DNA of 64,000 bases. Source: Granulicella sp. L56 (lineage in GTDB: Bacteria > Acidobacteriota > Terriglobia > Terriglobales > Acidobacteriaceae). The DNA lies in contig NZ_LMUS01000006.1 of assembly GCF_009765835.1 (NCBI RefSeq), positions 2,128,438 to 2,192,437 on the forward strand, read 5' to 3'. A program made the position numbers and the translations under genes. The notes beneath the pieces are model-generated. The model saw only the letters and a program-made list of their open reading frames with translations. It was not told the DNA's origin and made no database searches. Of the stretch, positions 53,117-62,189 are shown one piece after another. The number at the start of each line of letters is the position of its first letter. Position 1 is the first letter of the stretch.

Positions 53117-55705
53117 ATGCTGACCACAAAGAACCTCCTCCCTTCGGCCCTCCTCGTCATCGCCTCCTGCATCGCTCCCCTCGCGGCTTCGGCCCAGCGC
53201 CTTCCCTCCGGCGTCCATCCCGAGCACTACACTCTGGCGCTCACTCCTGACCTCAAGGCCGCGACGTTCACCGGCACTGAGAGCATCGACCTCAACCTCG
53301 ATCAGCCCAGCACGACCATCACGCTCAACGCGGCCGAGATCAAATTTCTCTCCGTCACCGTGGGCTCACAGACCGCGCAGGTCTCGCTCGACCCTGACAA
53401 GGAGCAAGCGACCTTCACCTTTGCTCAGCCTCTCTTGGGCAAGGTCACTCTCGACATTCGTTACGACGGCATCCTTAATGACAAGCTGCGCGGCTTCTAT
53501 CTCTCGAAGACCGCACGGCGCAACTACGCGGTCACCCAGTTCGAGCCGACGGACGCCCGCCGTGCCTTTCCCAGCTTCGATGAGCCTGCGCTCAAGGCCA
53601 CCTTCGACATCGCTCTGACCGTTGATCGTGGTGACACTGTTATCTCCAACACCAATATCGTCTCCGACACCCCGGTACCGGATGAGAAGCACACCATCAA
53701 GTTCGCCACTACGCCGCGCATGTCTACCTATCTGGTGGCGTTTCTCGTAGGCGACTTCCAGTGCACGAAAGGCAGCAGCGACGGTGTTCCCATCCGCGCA
53801 TGCTCCACGCCCGACAAGGTCAAGCTCACGCAGTTCGCCGTCAAGTCGGCTGAGTACATCCTGCATTATTACGACACCTACTTCGGCATCAAGTACCCCA
53901 TGCCCAAGCTCGACATGGTAGCCCTGCCCGACTTTGAGGCTGGAGCCATGGAGAATTTTGGCTGCATCACCTATCGCGAGACTGACCTTCTGATCGACAG
54001 CAAGACCGCCGGCATCCCCGAAAAGAAGAATGTAGCTGCCGTGGTAGCGCATGAGATGGCACATCAATGGTTCGGCGATATGGTCACCATGCAGTGGTGG
54101 GACAACATCTGGCTCAACGAGGGCTTTGCCACCTGGATGGAGCACAAGCCGGTCGCTGCATGGCATCCCGAATGGAACATCCCGCAGGACGAGGCGCAGG
54201 AGCTGGATACCACGCTGAACTACGATTCGCAGGCTACCACCCGCACCATTCGGGCGACTGCCGATACCCCTGCCCAGATCAACGAGATGTTCGACGGCAT
54301 CGCCTATGGCAAAGCAGGCGCAGTTCTCAACATGGTCGAGAACTATGTCGGCGAAGAGACCTTTCGTCAGGGCGTCCACAACTACCTCGCCGCACATCTC
54401 TATGCCAACGCGACTGCCGAGGACTTCTGGAACGCACAGACTGCGACCAGCCATCTGCCTGTCGACAAGATTATGTCCAGCTTCGTCGCGCAGCCCGGTG
54501 TGCCTCTGCTGACCTTCTCCGACACCTCTGCCTCGGGAATACCCGTTGCCCAAAGCCGCTTCTTTCTTACGCCGACCGCTGCGGATCAGACCAGCCAGCA
54601 ATGGACGCTGCCTGTCTGCCTCAAGACCAGCGGAAAGCCAGCCTGTCATCTGCTCGCCCCCGGCGAACTTACTCTTTCTGCTGCTGAAGGCAGCCCATTC
54701 TTTTACGCCAATGGCTTAGCCAAAGGCTACTTCCGCACGGCTTATACGGCGGCGCAGTACAAGGCGATCGAGGCGAAGGCAGAGACGGCCCTCACTTCGA
54801 CTGAGCGCATCAACTTTATCGGCGACCGCTGGGCGCTTGTTCCTTCGGGACGGTCCTCTATCTCCGACTACCTCAACTTAGTCCTCGCTCTCAAGCAGGA
54901 CCCCAACGCTGCTGTCCTCGAAACCGCGCTGGGCAAGATCTACACCATCAAGTCGAAGGTCGCTACCGGCAAGGATCTGGACCGGCTCAACACGGCCCTG
55001 CGCAATCAGTTCGACCCCGTTTATGCTGCTCTTGGTAAGCCTTCGAAGCATGACTCCTTCGATCAAAGCCAGCTTCGCGCCCTTCTCTTCGAGCTTCTTG
55101 GAGTTGCCAACGATCCCGCCATCGTCGCTCAGTCCCGCGAGATCGCAGACCGTAGCTTCGGCCACAAGAGGGACAAGAATCTCGATCCCGCCCTCAGCGA
55201 CGCGGCGGTTATGATCGCCGCCAGCAATGGGGACGCGGCCTTCTACGATAAGGTTTTTGCTGCCAGCAAAGACTCGAGCGATCCCGGGCTCCAGTCCGAT
55301 GCGCTCCAGACGCTGGCGCGCTTTCTCGACCCTGCGCTTGTCACCCGTACGCTCGACTATGCCTCCTCAGGCGAGGTTCGCAACCAGGATAGTTGGCGAA
55401 TCTTATCCATTCTGCTGCAGCAGCGTGCTACCCGGACGCAAGCGTGGGACTACATCCAGAAGCATTGGGACAAGGTCCACGCTCAGTTCACGACCAACTC
55501 GGGAGTGCGTGTCGTCGCTGCCGCTGGCTCGTTCTGCACCGCTGAAGGCCGCGATCAGGTGACCGGTTTCTTTGCCACCCACCCGGTCGATGCCTCGGCA
55601 CGCACCCTGGCCAAATCCATCGACAGCATCAACGCCTGCATCCAGTTCCGCGCGACGCAGGAACCTAGTCTCCACCAGTGGCTCGAAGGTCAGCCTGCGC
55701 AATAG
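53117..55705 (+). CDS. Secreted M1-family aminopeptidase
   Basis: 862 aa with a signal peptide (1-27, LAASAQ). The exopeptidase motif GAMENFG begins at 276 and the zinc site HEMAH at 312-316 is completed by Glu335 (NEGFATW), the exact HEXXH-X18-E of M1 gluzincins. The C-terminal ERAP1-like helical domain is present. It trims N-terminal residues from peptides outside the cytoplasm. It lies upstream of the second Oar-like receptor and may generate peptides for uptake, though this link is an inference. Confidence 0.95.
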   Translation: MLTTKNLLPSALLVIASCIAPLAASAQRLPSGVHPEHYTLALTPDLKAATFTGTESIDLNLDQPSTTITLNAAEIKFLSVTVGSQTAQVSLDPDKEQATFTFAQPLLGKVTLDIRYDGILNDKLRGFYLSKTARRNYAVTQFEPTDARRAFPSFDEPALKATFDIALTVDRGDTVISNTNIVSDTPVPDEKHTIKFATTPRMSTYLVAFLVGDFQCTKGSSDGVPIRACSTPDKVKLTQFAVKSAEYILHYYDTYFGIKYPMPKLDMVALPDFEAGAMENFGCITYRETDLLIDSKTAGIPEKKNVAAVVAHEMAHQWFGDMVTMQWWDNIWLNEGFATWMEHKPVAAWHPEWNIPQDEAQELDTTLNYDSQATTRTIRATADTPAQINEMFDGIAYGKAGAVLNMVENYVGEETFRQGVHNYLAAHLYANATAEDFWNAQTATSHLPVDKIMSSFVAQPGVPLLTFSDTSASGIPVAQSRFFLTPTAADQTSQQWTLPVCLKTSGKPACHLLAPGELTLSAAEGSPFFYANGLAKGYFRTAYTAAQYKAIEAKAETALTSTERINFIGDRWALVPSGRSSISDYLNLVLALKQDPNAAVLETALGKIYTIKSKVATGKDLDRLNTALRNQFDPVYAALGKPSKHDSFDQSQLRALLFELLGVANDPAIVAQSREIADRSFGHKRDKNLDPALSDAAVMIAASNGDAAFYDKVFAASKDSSDPGLQSDALQTLARFLDPALVTRTLDYASSGEVRNQDSWRILSILLQQRATRTQAWDYIQKHWDKVHAQFTTNSGVRVVAAAGSFCTAEGRDQVTGFFATHPVDASARTLAKSIDSINACIQFRATQEPSLHQWLEGQPAQ

Positions 55706-56032
55706 CGTTTACGCGCTGCACGCCGCGTTTTTCCAGAAAATGCGCCGTGCAAGGTACAACCAGTGGAGAATTCTATTCAATTTGCGCCTACTGTAGCCGC
55801 TTTGTGGGTAAAGCGGCCATAGAGGCGCGTTATTGCCAGTTTTTCGTGCGTTCCATTTAGGACATTCAAGTACAAAAGCAACAAAAATAGTTCTTGACAG
55901 GGGATGCTTAGAAAGTAGAAGCTAGCTTTCGTCTCAATGTGGTCTGACCTGTTAGGTCTATAAATCAATCGAAGCGCAATTCAAGACGTTGCGCACGATA
56001 ACGTTTTCTCTTTTAAACTTTGTGAGGTAAAG
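55706..56032. promoter_or_regulatory. Region upstream of receptor 2: hairpin and promoter candidate
   Basis: Just behind the aminopeptidase stop, TGCACG (55717-55722) and CGTGCA (55746-55751) close an imperfect hairpin with T-rich/A-rich inner arms, a likely terminator. Further on, TTCTTGACA places a consensus -35 (TTGACA 55894-55899) with TAGAAG at 55916-55921 as a weak -10. The same TTCTTGACA occurs upstream of receptor 1. The stretch is AT-rich with no ORF of note. Confidence 0.5.
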
Positions 56033-59000
56033 ATGACGTACAGTAACATCCGTTTCCAGCGCCCACCGGCGTCTTCGGGCAAGCACTCTGTCTTCCTGCT
56101 TGCTCTCATCGCCGCAGTCGCCCTGTTCTGCACCCTGCCGCTCCGCGCCCAACTCTCCGGCAAAGGAGAGATAAAAGGTGTTGTTACCGATCCTTCCGGC
56201 GCTGTTGTTCCCGGGGCTTCCGTCGTGGTCACCTCGACCACCAAGGGCACCAGGGTGACACGCACGTCGACCTCTTCGGGAGACTACGATATCTCCCCGC
56301 TCGATCCTGATATCTACACGATTGCCGTCACGGCGGCGGGCTTTCAGACGACCACGCAGGAGCATGTCAACGTCAATGCGCTCGAGATCTCGAACGTGAA
56401 TATTGCGTTGTCCGTCGGCTCCGAGGCGCAGAGCGTCACCATCTCCGCCGCGCCTCCTGCTCTTGAAACCAGCAACGCCACTCTGGGCGCCACCATGGAG
56501 CAGTCGATGTATGCCGCGCTGCCCATTCAGATGGGCGCAGGCGGCAGCCCCGACCAGCGCCGAGCGACGGACTTTGCTGTCCTGATGCCCGGTGTTCAAG
56601 GCAATGAGACCAATGGCAATGCCACCACCAACACCGGCGTCGTCAATGGCTCCGGCAGCCGTGGCGCAGCGTCATCGGTGTACATCAACGGCATTCCATT
56701 TACGTCAGTCGCCGGTCAAGGCGATACCCGGTTCGTCTGGACTGCGATTTCAGTGGATGCTATCGACCAGTTTCAGGTCCAGACCTCAGGCTACTCGGCC
56801 ATGTATGAAGGCATGGGCGTTCAGAACTACTCCACCAAGTCCGGCGGCAACAAGCTCCACGGATCGGTCTACGACTACTTCCGCAACACCGCTCTCGACA
56901 GTTGGGGCTTCTTCGCTCCGGCGCAGATCGATCCCACGAAGGGCTACGCAGTAAAGCCTCGCGAGAACATGAACGAGTACGGCGCTGTGCTGAGCGGCGC
57001 GATCAAGAAGGACAAGCTCTTCTTCTTCCTCAACTATGATGCCTACCGTTTTGCCCACGGCCCTCTGGCGGCATACCAGACGGTACCGACCCAGGCGGAA
57101 TACAACGGAGATTTCAGCGATCAAGGCCTGAAGGTCTACGACCCGACTTCCACGGTCTGCAACTCTGCCGGTACTTCCTGCACCCGTACGCAATACGCCA
57201 ACAACACCATTCCTCTGGCGAAGCAGTCGCAGGTCGCACAGCATCTGCAAAGCTTCTTCCCCAAGAACATCACCCTGCCCACCACGACCGGCAACAACTT
57301 TGTCGGCGGCTACAAATACGGTCTCTATAACTGGATGACCACTGACCGCGTGGACTGGGTCGTCAACTCGAAGAACACCGTTTCGCTCACCTTCGGCAAG
57401 GGCCGCCAGGCGACGACTGGCCCAGCCGTTCAGACGACCTCCGGCCGCAGCGTTCTTCCCTTTGCTCCCTACAACTACGGACAGGAATACGCCCCCAAGA
57501 CCACGGTCTGGGTGTTACAGGACAACTACACGATTACCCCCAAGATGGTGAACCAGTTCAACTATGGCTTCGCCCGTTATAACGGCCCTACCTTCAATCC
57601 CAACAGCGGCGGAGACTTTGCCGCGACGGCGGCTGGCATCACCGGTCTTCCTACCGGTCAGGCGTCCAATGCCTTTCCGCTCGTCACCTTTTCAGGCAAT
57701 GGCAGCAACCCCACCGGCTGGGCAGGCAGTGTGGCCAACACCGCCATCTCCAATGCCTATATCGCAACCGACAACCTTCAGTGGATGCTCGGCAAGCACA
57801 CCCTCACCATCGGCGCTCAGATCGCATGGCTGCAGTATCAGTATCTGACCAACGCCACCGGTACCAGCCCCTTGACGCTGGCCAACACGGCATCTGAGAC
57901 GCAGGGCTTCACCTGCACCGTCAAAAACGAGAATCCCTGTTCTCTCGCCCATTCCACGACCACGCTCGATACGACGGGCGGCTACTCGTACGCCAGCTTC
58001 CTTTCCGGGGCGGTCGATAGCCAGTCCCTGACCGACAACCTCGCTATCGTTGAGACCGGAGCGCGCTTCCGCCCCATCTCGCCCTATGTGCAGGATGACT
58101 GGAAAGTAAACTCCAGGCTGACTGTGAACATCGGCCTGCGGTATGACTTCTATCCGACCTATCGCGAAGCGAACGACAAGCTCTCCTTCTTCAACCCAAC
58201 GGAGACCAATCCGCTCACCGGCAACAATGGCGCTTTGGAATTCGCCGGCTCAGCCGCTGGCGCCGCAAGCTGCCACTGCCACACGGGTGTCAACAACTAC
58301 TTCAAGAACCTCGGGCCACGTCTCGGCTTCGCCTTCCAGAGCGATCCTAAGATGGTCTGGCGCGGAAGCTGGGGCGTGATGTACACCCACGGCAACGGCG
58401 TTGGCGGCTCTGCGACCTCCAGGTCTGGCAGCGGAACTCTTGGCTTCTCCGCCAGCCCCAAGACGGCTTACGTCAACGCAACCAACTACGATCCTTCCCA
58501 GCAGCTCGATGCTGGTTTCCAGGGTCTGACGCCACCGCCCGTTCTGCCTAACTATTCGTCCAGCTTCGGCACCGGCTACAGCACCGCCTTGAGCAATCCT
58601 TCAACGGCTCCGCAGTCTGTCGGCTACGGCGATCCTTACCTCGGAGCCCGTGCGCCTCAGTACATCAACTGGAGCTTCGGCTTCCAGCGGTCGTTCACTG
58701 ACACCCTGACGCTGACCATGAGCTACGTCGGCTCGCAGGGACACTTTGAAGTCACCGATGGCAATAACGGCCGCGGCTACTGGATCAACCAGCTCGATCC
58801 CAAGTACCTCGGTCTCGGAGCCATCTTGAGCAACAAGGCCACCCCGGCAAACATTGCGGCGATGGAAGCTGAGGGCGTCACGCCGCAAAACGGTTACACC
58901 TCCTTCGATCCGAAGCAGTCGCTTTCGACCTTGCTCAAGCCGTTTCCCCAGTACAGCGTCTCCGACACGTATGGCAACATCGGAAACTCCAACTACAACG

Positions 59001-59782
59001 GTCTGCAGATCTCGCTCAACAAGCGCGTCTCCCACGGCCTTACCTTCATGGCCAACTACACCTGGTCGAGAGCGATCGACGACGGCGGCGTCTTCCGCTC
59101 CGGTTACGATATCCCGGCGCAGTTCTCCGGCGACGGCAAGTTCCACAAAGTCGATTCGATCGAACGCAACGTGTCCACCTCTAACCAACCGCAACACTTC
59201 GTTCTCACCGGCGTCTACGATCTTCCCTTTGGCAAGAACGGCTTCGGTGGTCAATACGCTGTGACGCGCGCTTTGCTCAGCAACTTCAAATTCTCCAGCA
59301 TCGTCCAGATGTACTCCGGTTCGCCTTTGACGCTCACAGCATCTTCCTGCGGCACCAACGCTGCCAACGGAACCTGCCTGCCGAGCCTGGCTCCCGGCTT
59401 CTCCGGCTCGGTGATGCCGAATGGCAACTGGGGACATGGCGGAAACACGACGACGCTCGCGAAACTGCAGTTCATCAATCCGGCTGCTTTCATCACGACT
59501 CCTTCCACGGCAGCCAATCCTGTATTCAGCAACTCGCCTCGCACCGCTCCGTATAACCTCTACGGTCCCGGCAACTACAACGTGGACATCAGCCTCCGCC
59601 GCACCTTCGGTCTCGGCTTCGAGGGAGCACACCTGATGTTGGAAGCAGATCTGTACAACGTCACCAACCACACTCAGTTCGGCGGTATCGGAACCCAGTT
59701 TGGCAGCTCCACCTTCGGTACGGTCAGCACCCAGGCCAATACTTCACGCGATGCTCAATTGACGGCGCGCATCGAGTTCTAA
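56033..59782 (+). CDS. Oar-like TonB-dependent outer-membrane receptor 2
   Basis: 1249 aa. Basic N-terminus and signal peptide ending LRAQ (~39), then a carboxypeptidase-regulatory domain (GVVTDPSGAVVPGASVVVTS), a plug domain with NGSGSRGAASSVYINGIPF and a long beta-barrel ending LTARIEF with the C-terminal Phe. It belongs to the same family as receptor 1 but the plug and barrel are clearly diverged. It is flanked by an aminopeptidase and an alpha-galactosidase, which hints at glycopeptide or oligosaccharide uptake; the ligand is unknown. A strong terminator follows. Confidence 0.94.
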   Translation: MTYSNIRFQRPPASSGKHSVFLLALIAAVALFCTLPLRAQLSGKGEIKGVVTDPSGAVVPGASVVVTSTTKGTRVTRTSTSSGDYDISPLDPDIYTIAVTAAGFQTTTQEHVNVNALEISNVNIALSVGSEAQSVTISAAPPALETSNATLGATMEQSMYAALPIQMGAGGSPDQRRATDFAVLMPGVQGNETNGNATTNTGVVNGSGSRGAASSVYINGIPFTSVAGQGDTRFVWTAISVDAIDQFQVQTSGYSAMYEGMGVQNYSTKSGGNKLHGSVYDYFRNTALDSWGFFAPAQIDPTKGYAVKPRENMNEYGAVLSGAIKKDKLFFFLNYDAYRFAHGPLAAYQTVPTQAEYNGDFSDQGLKVYDPTSTVCNSAGTSCTRTQYANNTIPLAKQSQVAQHLQSFFPKNITLPTTTGNNFVGGYKYGLYNWMTTDRVDWVVNSKNTVSLTFGKGRQATTGPAVQTTSGRSVLPFAPYNYGQEYAPKTTVWVLQDNYTITPKMVNQFNYGFARYNGPTFNPNSGGDFAATAAGITGLPTGQASNAFPLVTFSGNGSNPTGWAGSVANTAISNAYIATDNLQWMLGKHTLTIGAQIAWLQYQYLTNATGTSPLTLANTASETQGFTCTVKNENPCSLAHSTTTLDTTGGYSYASFLSGAVDSQSLTDNLAIVETGARFRPISPYVQDDWKVNSRLTVNIGLRYDFYPTYREANDKLSFFNPTETNPLTGNNGALEFAGSAAGAASCHCHTGVNNYFKNLGPRLGFAFQSDPKMVWRGSWGVMYTHGNGVGGSATSRSGSGTLGFSASPKTAYVNATNYDPSQQLDAGFQGLTPPPVLPNYSSSFGTGYSTALSNPSTAPQSVGYGDPYLGARAPQYINWSFGFQRSFTDTLTLTMSYVGSQGHFEVTDGNNGRGYWINQLDPKYLGLGAILSNKATPANIAAMEAEGVTPQNGYTSFDPKQSLSTLLKPFPQYSVSDTYGNIGNSNYNGLQISLNKRVSHGLTFMANYTWSRAIDDGGVFRSGYDIPAQFSGDGKFHKVDSIERNVSTSNQPQHFVLTGVYDLPFGKNGFGGQYAVTRALLSNFKFSSIVQMYSGSPLTLTASSCGTNAANGTCLPSLAPGFSGSVMPNGNWGHGGNTTTLAKLQFINPAAFITTPSTAANPVFSNSPRTAPYNLYGPGNYNVDISLRRTFGLGFEGAHLMLEADLYNVTNHTQFGGIGTQFGSSTFGTVSTQANTSRDAQLTARIEF

Positions 59783-59835
59783 AACACAGCCTGCCATCTT
59801 CGAGATCGGCAAGCTCACAACTTATCAAATGTAAG

Positions 59836-59873
59836 AAGGGTTGCCGCCTGCGATGAAGCAGACGGCAACCCTT
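59836..59873. terminator. Bidirectional terminator between receptor 2 and GH27
   Basis: AAGGGTTGCCG (59836-59846) and CGGCAACCCTT (59863-59873) with an inner CTGC/GCAG, followed by TTTCTTT. It serves both convergent genes. Confidence 0.88.
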
Positions 59874-59902
59874 TTTCTTTGCTCTAAAAACGCCGCAAGC
59901 TG

Positions 59903-61093
59903 CTACGGCATTACCTTGATCATCACGACTCCGTGGCTGGGAACTTCGGCCGAATAGCCACCGGTCTTCTGTCCTACATCCTTCTTCGCCCAGAGGTCGC
60001 GTACCGAAGCGCTCAGCGTATCGGGATAGCCGATGTCTGTCCACTTCACCGAGATCTTGGCCGAGGCAGCACTGCGATTCAGCAGCGCGACTGCACGCCC
60101 GCCATCGGCCAGTTGCTTCGACCAGATCTCCAGATCGCCGTCCTTCTTCACCCTGCGTCCCTGCTGTCCCAGAGTGTCCTGATCGATCGCGATGACCTCT
60201 TTGTTCAGCAGAATCTCCTTCGTGTCGGCGGACATGTGTTCGATGTCATTGCCCGCCAGCAGCGGAGCCGAAAACATTGCCCACATGCTGAAGTGCGCAC
60301 GATTTTCCGTCGTCGTCAGGCCGTTGTTGCCTACCTCCAGCATGTCCGGATCGTTCCAGTGGCCGGGGCCTGCGTAGCTCTCGATCCCATCCATCAGGTC
60401 CAGAATCTGGACCACGCCATTGCCGCCCCAGGTCTTCTTGCAGTCCCAGCAATCCTGAATGTCGCCCGTAGACCGCCACATATTTCCAATAGACCCAGCC
60501 CAGAGCCACGGCTTCGTCGATCCCCACTCGCAGATGCTGAAGAGGATCGGTCTTCCTGAAGCCTTCAGCGCATCGCGCATCACCGTATACGACGCTTCGC
60601 TGTTCTGCCCCGGCACGGTATTGCACCAATCTTCCTTCAAGTAGTCCACGCCCCACTCCGCATACTGACGCGCATCCTGATACTCATGGCCAAGGCTGCC
60701 GGGACGGCCTCCGCAAGTCTTCATACCTGCATCCGTGTAGATTCCGAACTTCAAGCCCTTGGAGTGGACATAGTCTGCGACGGCCTTGATGCCGTTGGGA
60801 AACTTCTCCTTGTCCACGACGATGTTGCCCTCGGCGTCGCGGCCCGTCTGCCAGCAGTCGTCGATGATCACGTACTGATATCCGGCATCTTTCATCCCAT
60901 TGCTGGCCATCGCATCGGCGGTCTCGCGAACGACGCCTTCGTTGATGCCCTTGCACGCATACTTGTTCCAGCTATTCCAACCCATCGGCGGCGTTCGCGC
61001 CAAACCGTTTTCCAGCGCGTTCCCAGCCGCTGGTACCAGCAGTACAAGCATCAGTAGCGAACATATCCAAACCCAACGCAGTGTTTTCATCAT
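59903..61093 (-). CDS. GH27 alpha-galactosidase
   Basis: 396 aa, exported (hydrophobic 8-25). Hallmarks: TPPMGWNSWNKYACKGINEG at 35-53, YVIIDDCW, KFGIYTDAGMKTCGGRPGS and the nucleophile motif YLKEDWCN with Asp155; the acid/base Asp should be in the WRSTGDIQD segment. The C-terminal beta-sandwich is present. It removes alpha-1,6-galactose from galactomannans or raffinose-type sugars. The double ATG at 61093/61090 has AAGGAG upstream. A palindrome 106-121 nt upstream may be its operator. Confidence 0.94.
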   Translation of the reverse strand: MMKTLRWVWICSLLMLVLLVPAAGNALENGLARTPPMGWNSWNKYACKGINEGVVRETADAMASNGMKDAGYQYVIIDDCWQTGRDAEGNIVVDKEKFPNGIKAVADYVHSKGLKFGIYTDAGMKTCGGRPGSLGHEYQDARQYAEWGVDYLKEDWCNTVPGQNSEASYTVMRDALKASGRPILFSICEWGSTKPWLWAGSIGNMWRSTGDIQDCWDCKKTWGGNGVVQILDLMDGIESYAGPGHWNDPDMLEVGNNGLTTTENRAHFSMWAMFSAPLLAGNDIEHMSADTKEILLNKEVIAIDQDTLGQQGRRVKKDGDLEIWSKQLADGGRAVALLNRSAASAKISVKWTDIGYPDTLSASVRDLWAKKDVGQKTGGYSAEVPSHGVVMIKVMP

Positions 61094-61198
61094 GTCTCCT
61101 TTTCAATTTTGCGAAGTTGTCCCTCCCTACTCGCAAATGCGCAAAAGAGCAGGAGAACGGAACGGCCAGAGATTTCCTGAACCGTCGCGCTAATTGTA

Positions 61199-61214
61199 AT
61201 GTAACCATTTACAT
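61199..61214. promoter_or_regulatory. Operator-like palindrome upstream of the alpha-galactosidase
   Basis: ATGTAA (61199-61204), CCAT, TTACAT (61209-61214): perfect 6-bp inverted repeat, 16 bp long, the size and TGTAA arm typical of LacI- or GntR-type operators for sugar genes. It lies between the GNAT stop and the GH27 start. No regulator gene is adjacent. Confidence 0.5.
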
Positions 61215-61229
61215 CCTGTGGAGCTGCGC

Positions 61230-61745
61230 CTAATTCAGCCGCTTTTCAAAGCAGATCACGCGCAGCCCCGGCCGAAACGACAAACTGATCTCCCCGGTCT
61301 TTTCATATCCCAGCTTGAGGAATAGTCTTTGCGCTGCCTCATTCTCCGCGCTCGTGTCTGTACGCACGGCCGGGATGCCACGCTCTGCTGCAACTTCTTC
61401 AGCCTTCTGCATCAGGGCCAGTGCCACCCCCGCACCGCGAAACTGTGGATCGACAGCAAGGCGATGCACCATCACTCCGGCTTCTTCGATATTCCAACCG
61501 GCGTGCCCATAGTCCGGTTCGTGGCCCGTCGTTAGCGAAACCATCCCTGCAAAGATGCCGTCGATCTCGGCCACCCAAAGCTGTCCCTGCTCAACATCAT
61601 GCTCAAACACTGCGGCAGTCGGATAATTTTCATCCCACTGCAGATTTCCTGTCGCCCGCATCGATGGCACTATGCGTCGCAACAACTCGATGACCGCTGC
61701 AACATCCTCCTGCTCAGCCAACCGTATTCGCATGTTCTGGAGCAT
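61230..61745 (-). CDS. GNAT-family N-acetyltransferase
   Basis: 171 aa, starting MLQNMRIRLAEQEDV (Met5 is an alternative). Motif A, HRLAVDPQFRGAGVALALMQ, has the acetyl-CoA-binding RGAGVA, followed by a conserved TDTSAENEAAQRLFLKLGYEK end. The acceptor substrate is unknown. It is read towards the GH27 gene and separated from it by the operator-containing gap. Confidence 0.88.
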   Translation of the reverse strand: MLQNMRIRLAEQEDVAAVIELLRRIVPSMRATGNLQWDENYPTAAVFEHDVEQGQLWVAEIDGIFAGMVSLTTGHEPDYGHAGWNIEEAGVMVHRLAVDPQFRGAGVALALMQKAEEVAAERGIPAVRTDTSAENEAAQRLFLKLGYEKTGEISLSFRPGLRVICFEKRLN

Positions 61746-61769
61746 CCGATCGATAGGTATCAGTTAAAG

Positions 61770-62045
61770 TTACATAATACGAAAGCGTTCCCGCATTAAC
61801 CGCTGAAATCGCGGCTTCCAGATCAGGTCGTATGCCAGCTCTTTTCCCGGAAACATGGCCAACGCGGCCTTCCTGCTGTCGCCGATCATCTGTGCGGCCT
61901 CATCTACCGTCAGTGACGCATCCTGCGCGATGACCTGCATGGTCATGTTCATCATCATCTGCAAGCGGCGGAGCAGCTTCTGTTCCTCGGCTCGTTCCGC
62001 AGCGCTGATTCTCGCAGCCACCTCACCCGTCTCGTTCAGCTCCAT
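61770..62045 (-). CDS. Unknown 91-aa protein
   Basis: The start is set at the ATG at 62045, 8 nt behind GGAGG; the frame is open further upstream but overlaps the gnd terminator there. The product (MELNETGEVAARISAAERAE to LMRERFRIM) is helical and Met-rich in the middle (LQMMMNMTMQ), with no recognised domain. Its 3' end lies 24 nt from the GNAT gene, so they may be co-transcribed. Confidence 0.6.
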   Translation of the reverse strand: MELNETGEVAARISAAERAEEQKLLRRLQMMMNMTMQVIAQDASLTVDEAAQMIGDSRKAALAMFPGKELAYDLIWKPRFQRLMRERFRIM

Positions 62046-62138
62046 CGAGTAACCTCCGCCAAACACCAACCTATAGTTAGATATCCAAAACCCTCCCGCG
62101 GATTCCTGCCTCACTTCTTCTACAACGCGCACCAAAAA

Positions 62139-62174
62139 GATAAAGGCCAGAGGCAATTGCCTCTGGCCTTTATC
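62139..62174. terminator. Perfect 36-nt palindrome, gnd terminator
   Basis: GATAAAGGCCAGAGGCAA (62139-62156) is directly followed by its exact reverse complement (62157-62174). It lies 15 nt beyond the gnd stop and forms an 18-bp cruciform-capable stem, with A-run/T-rich flanks. Most likely a strong terminator for gnd. Confidence 0.85.
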
Positions 62175-62189
62175 CATCCTGCAAAATGA

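Noticed and set aside
53366-54649. 427-aa minus-strand open frame over the M1 aminopeptidase
   Set aside because: Shadow of a gene with complete catalytic motifs on the other strand.
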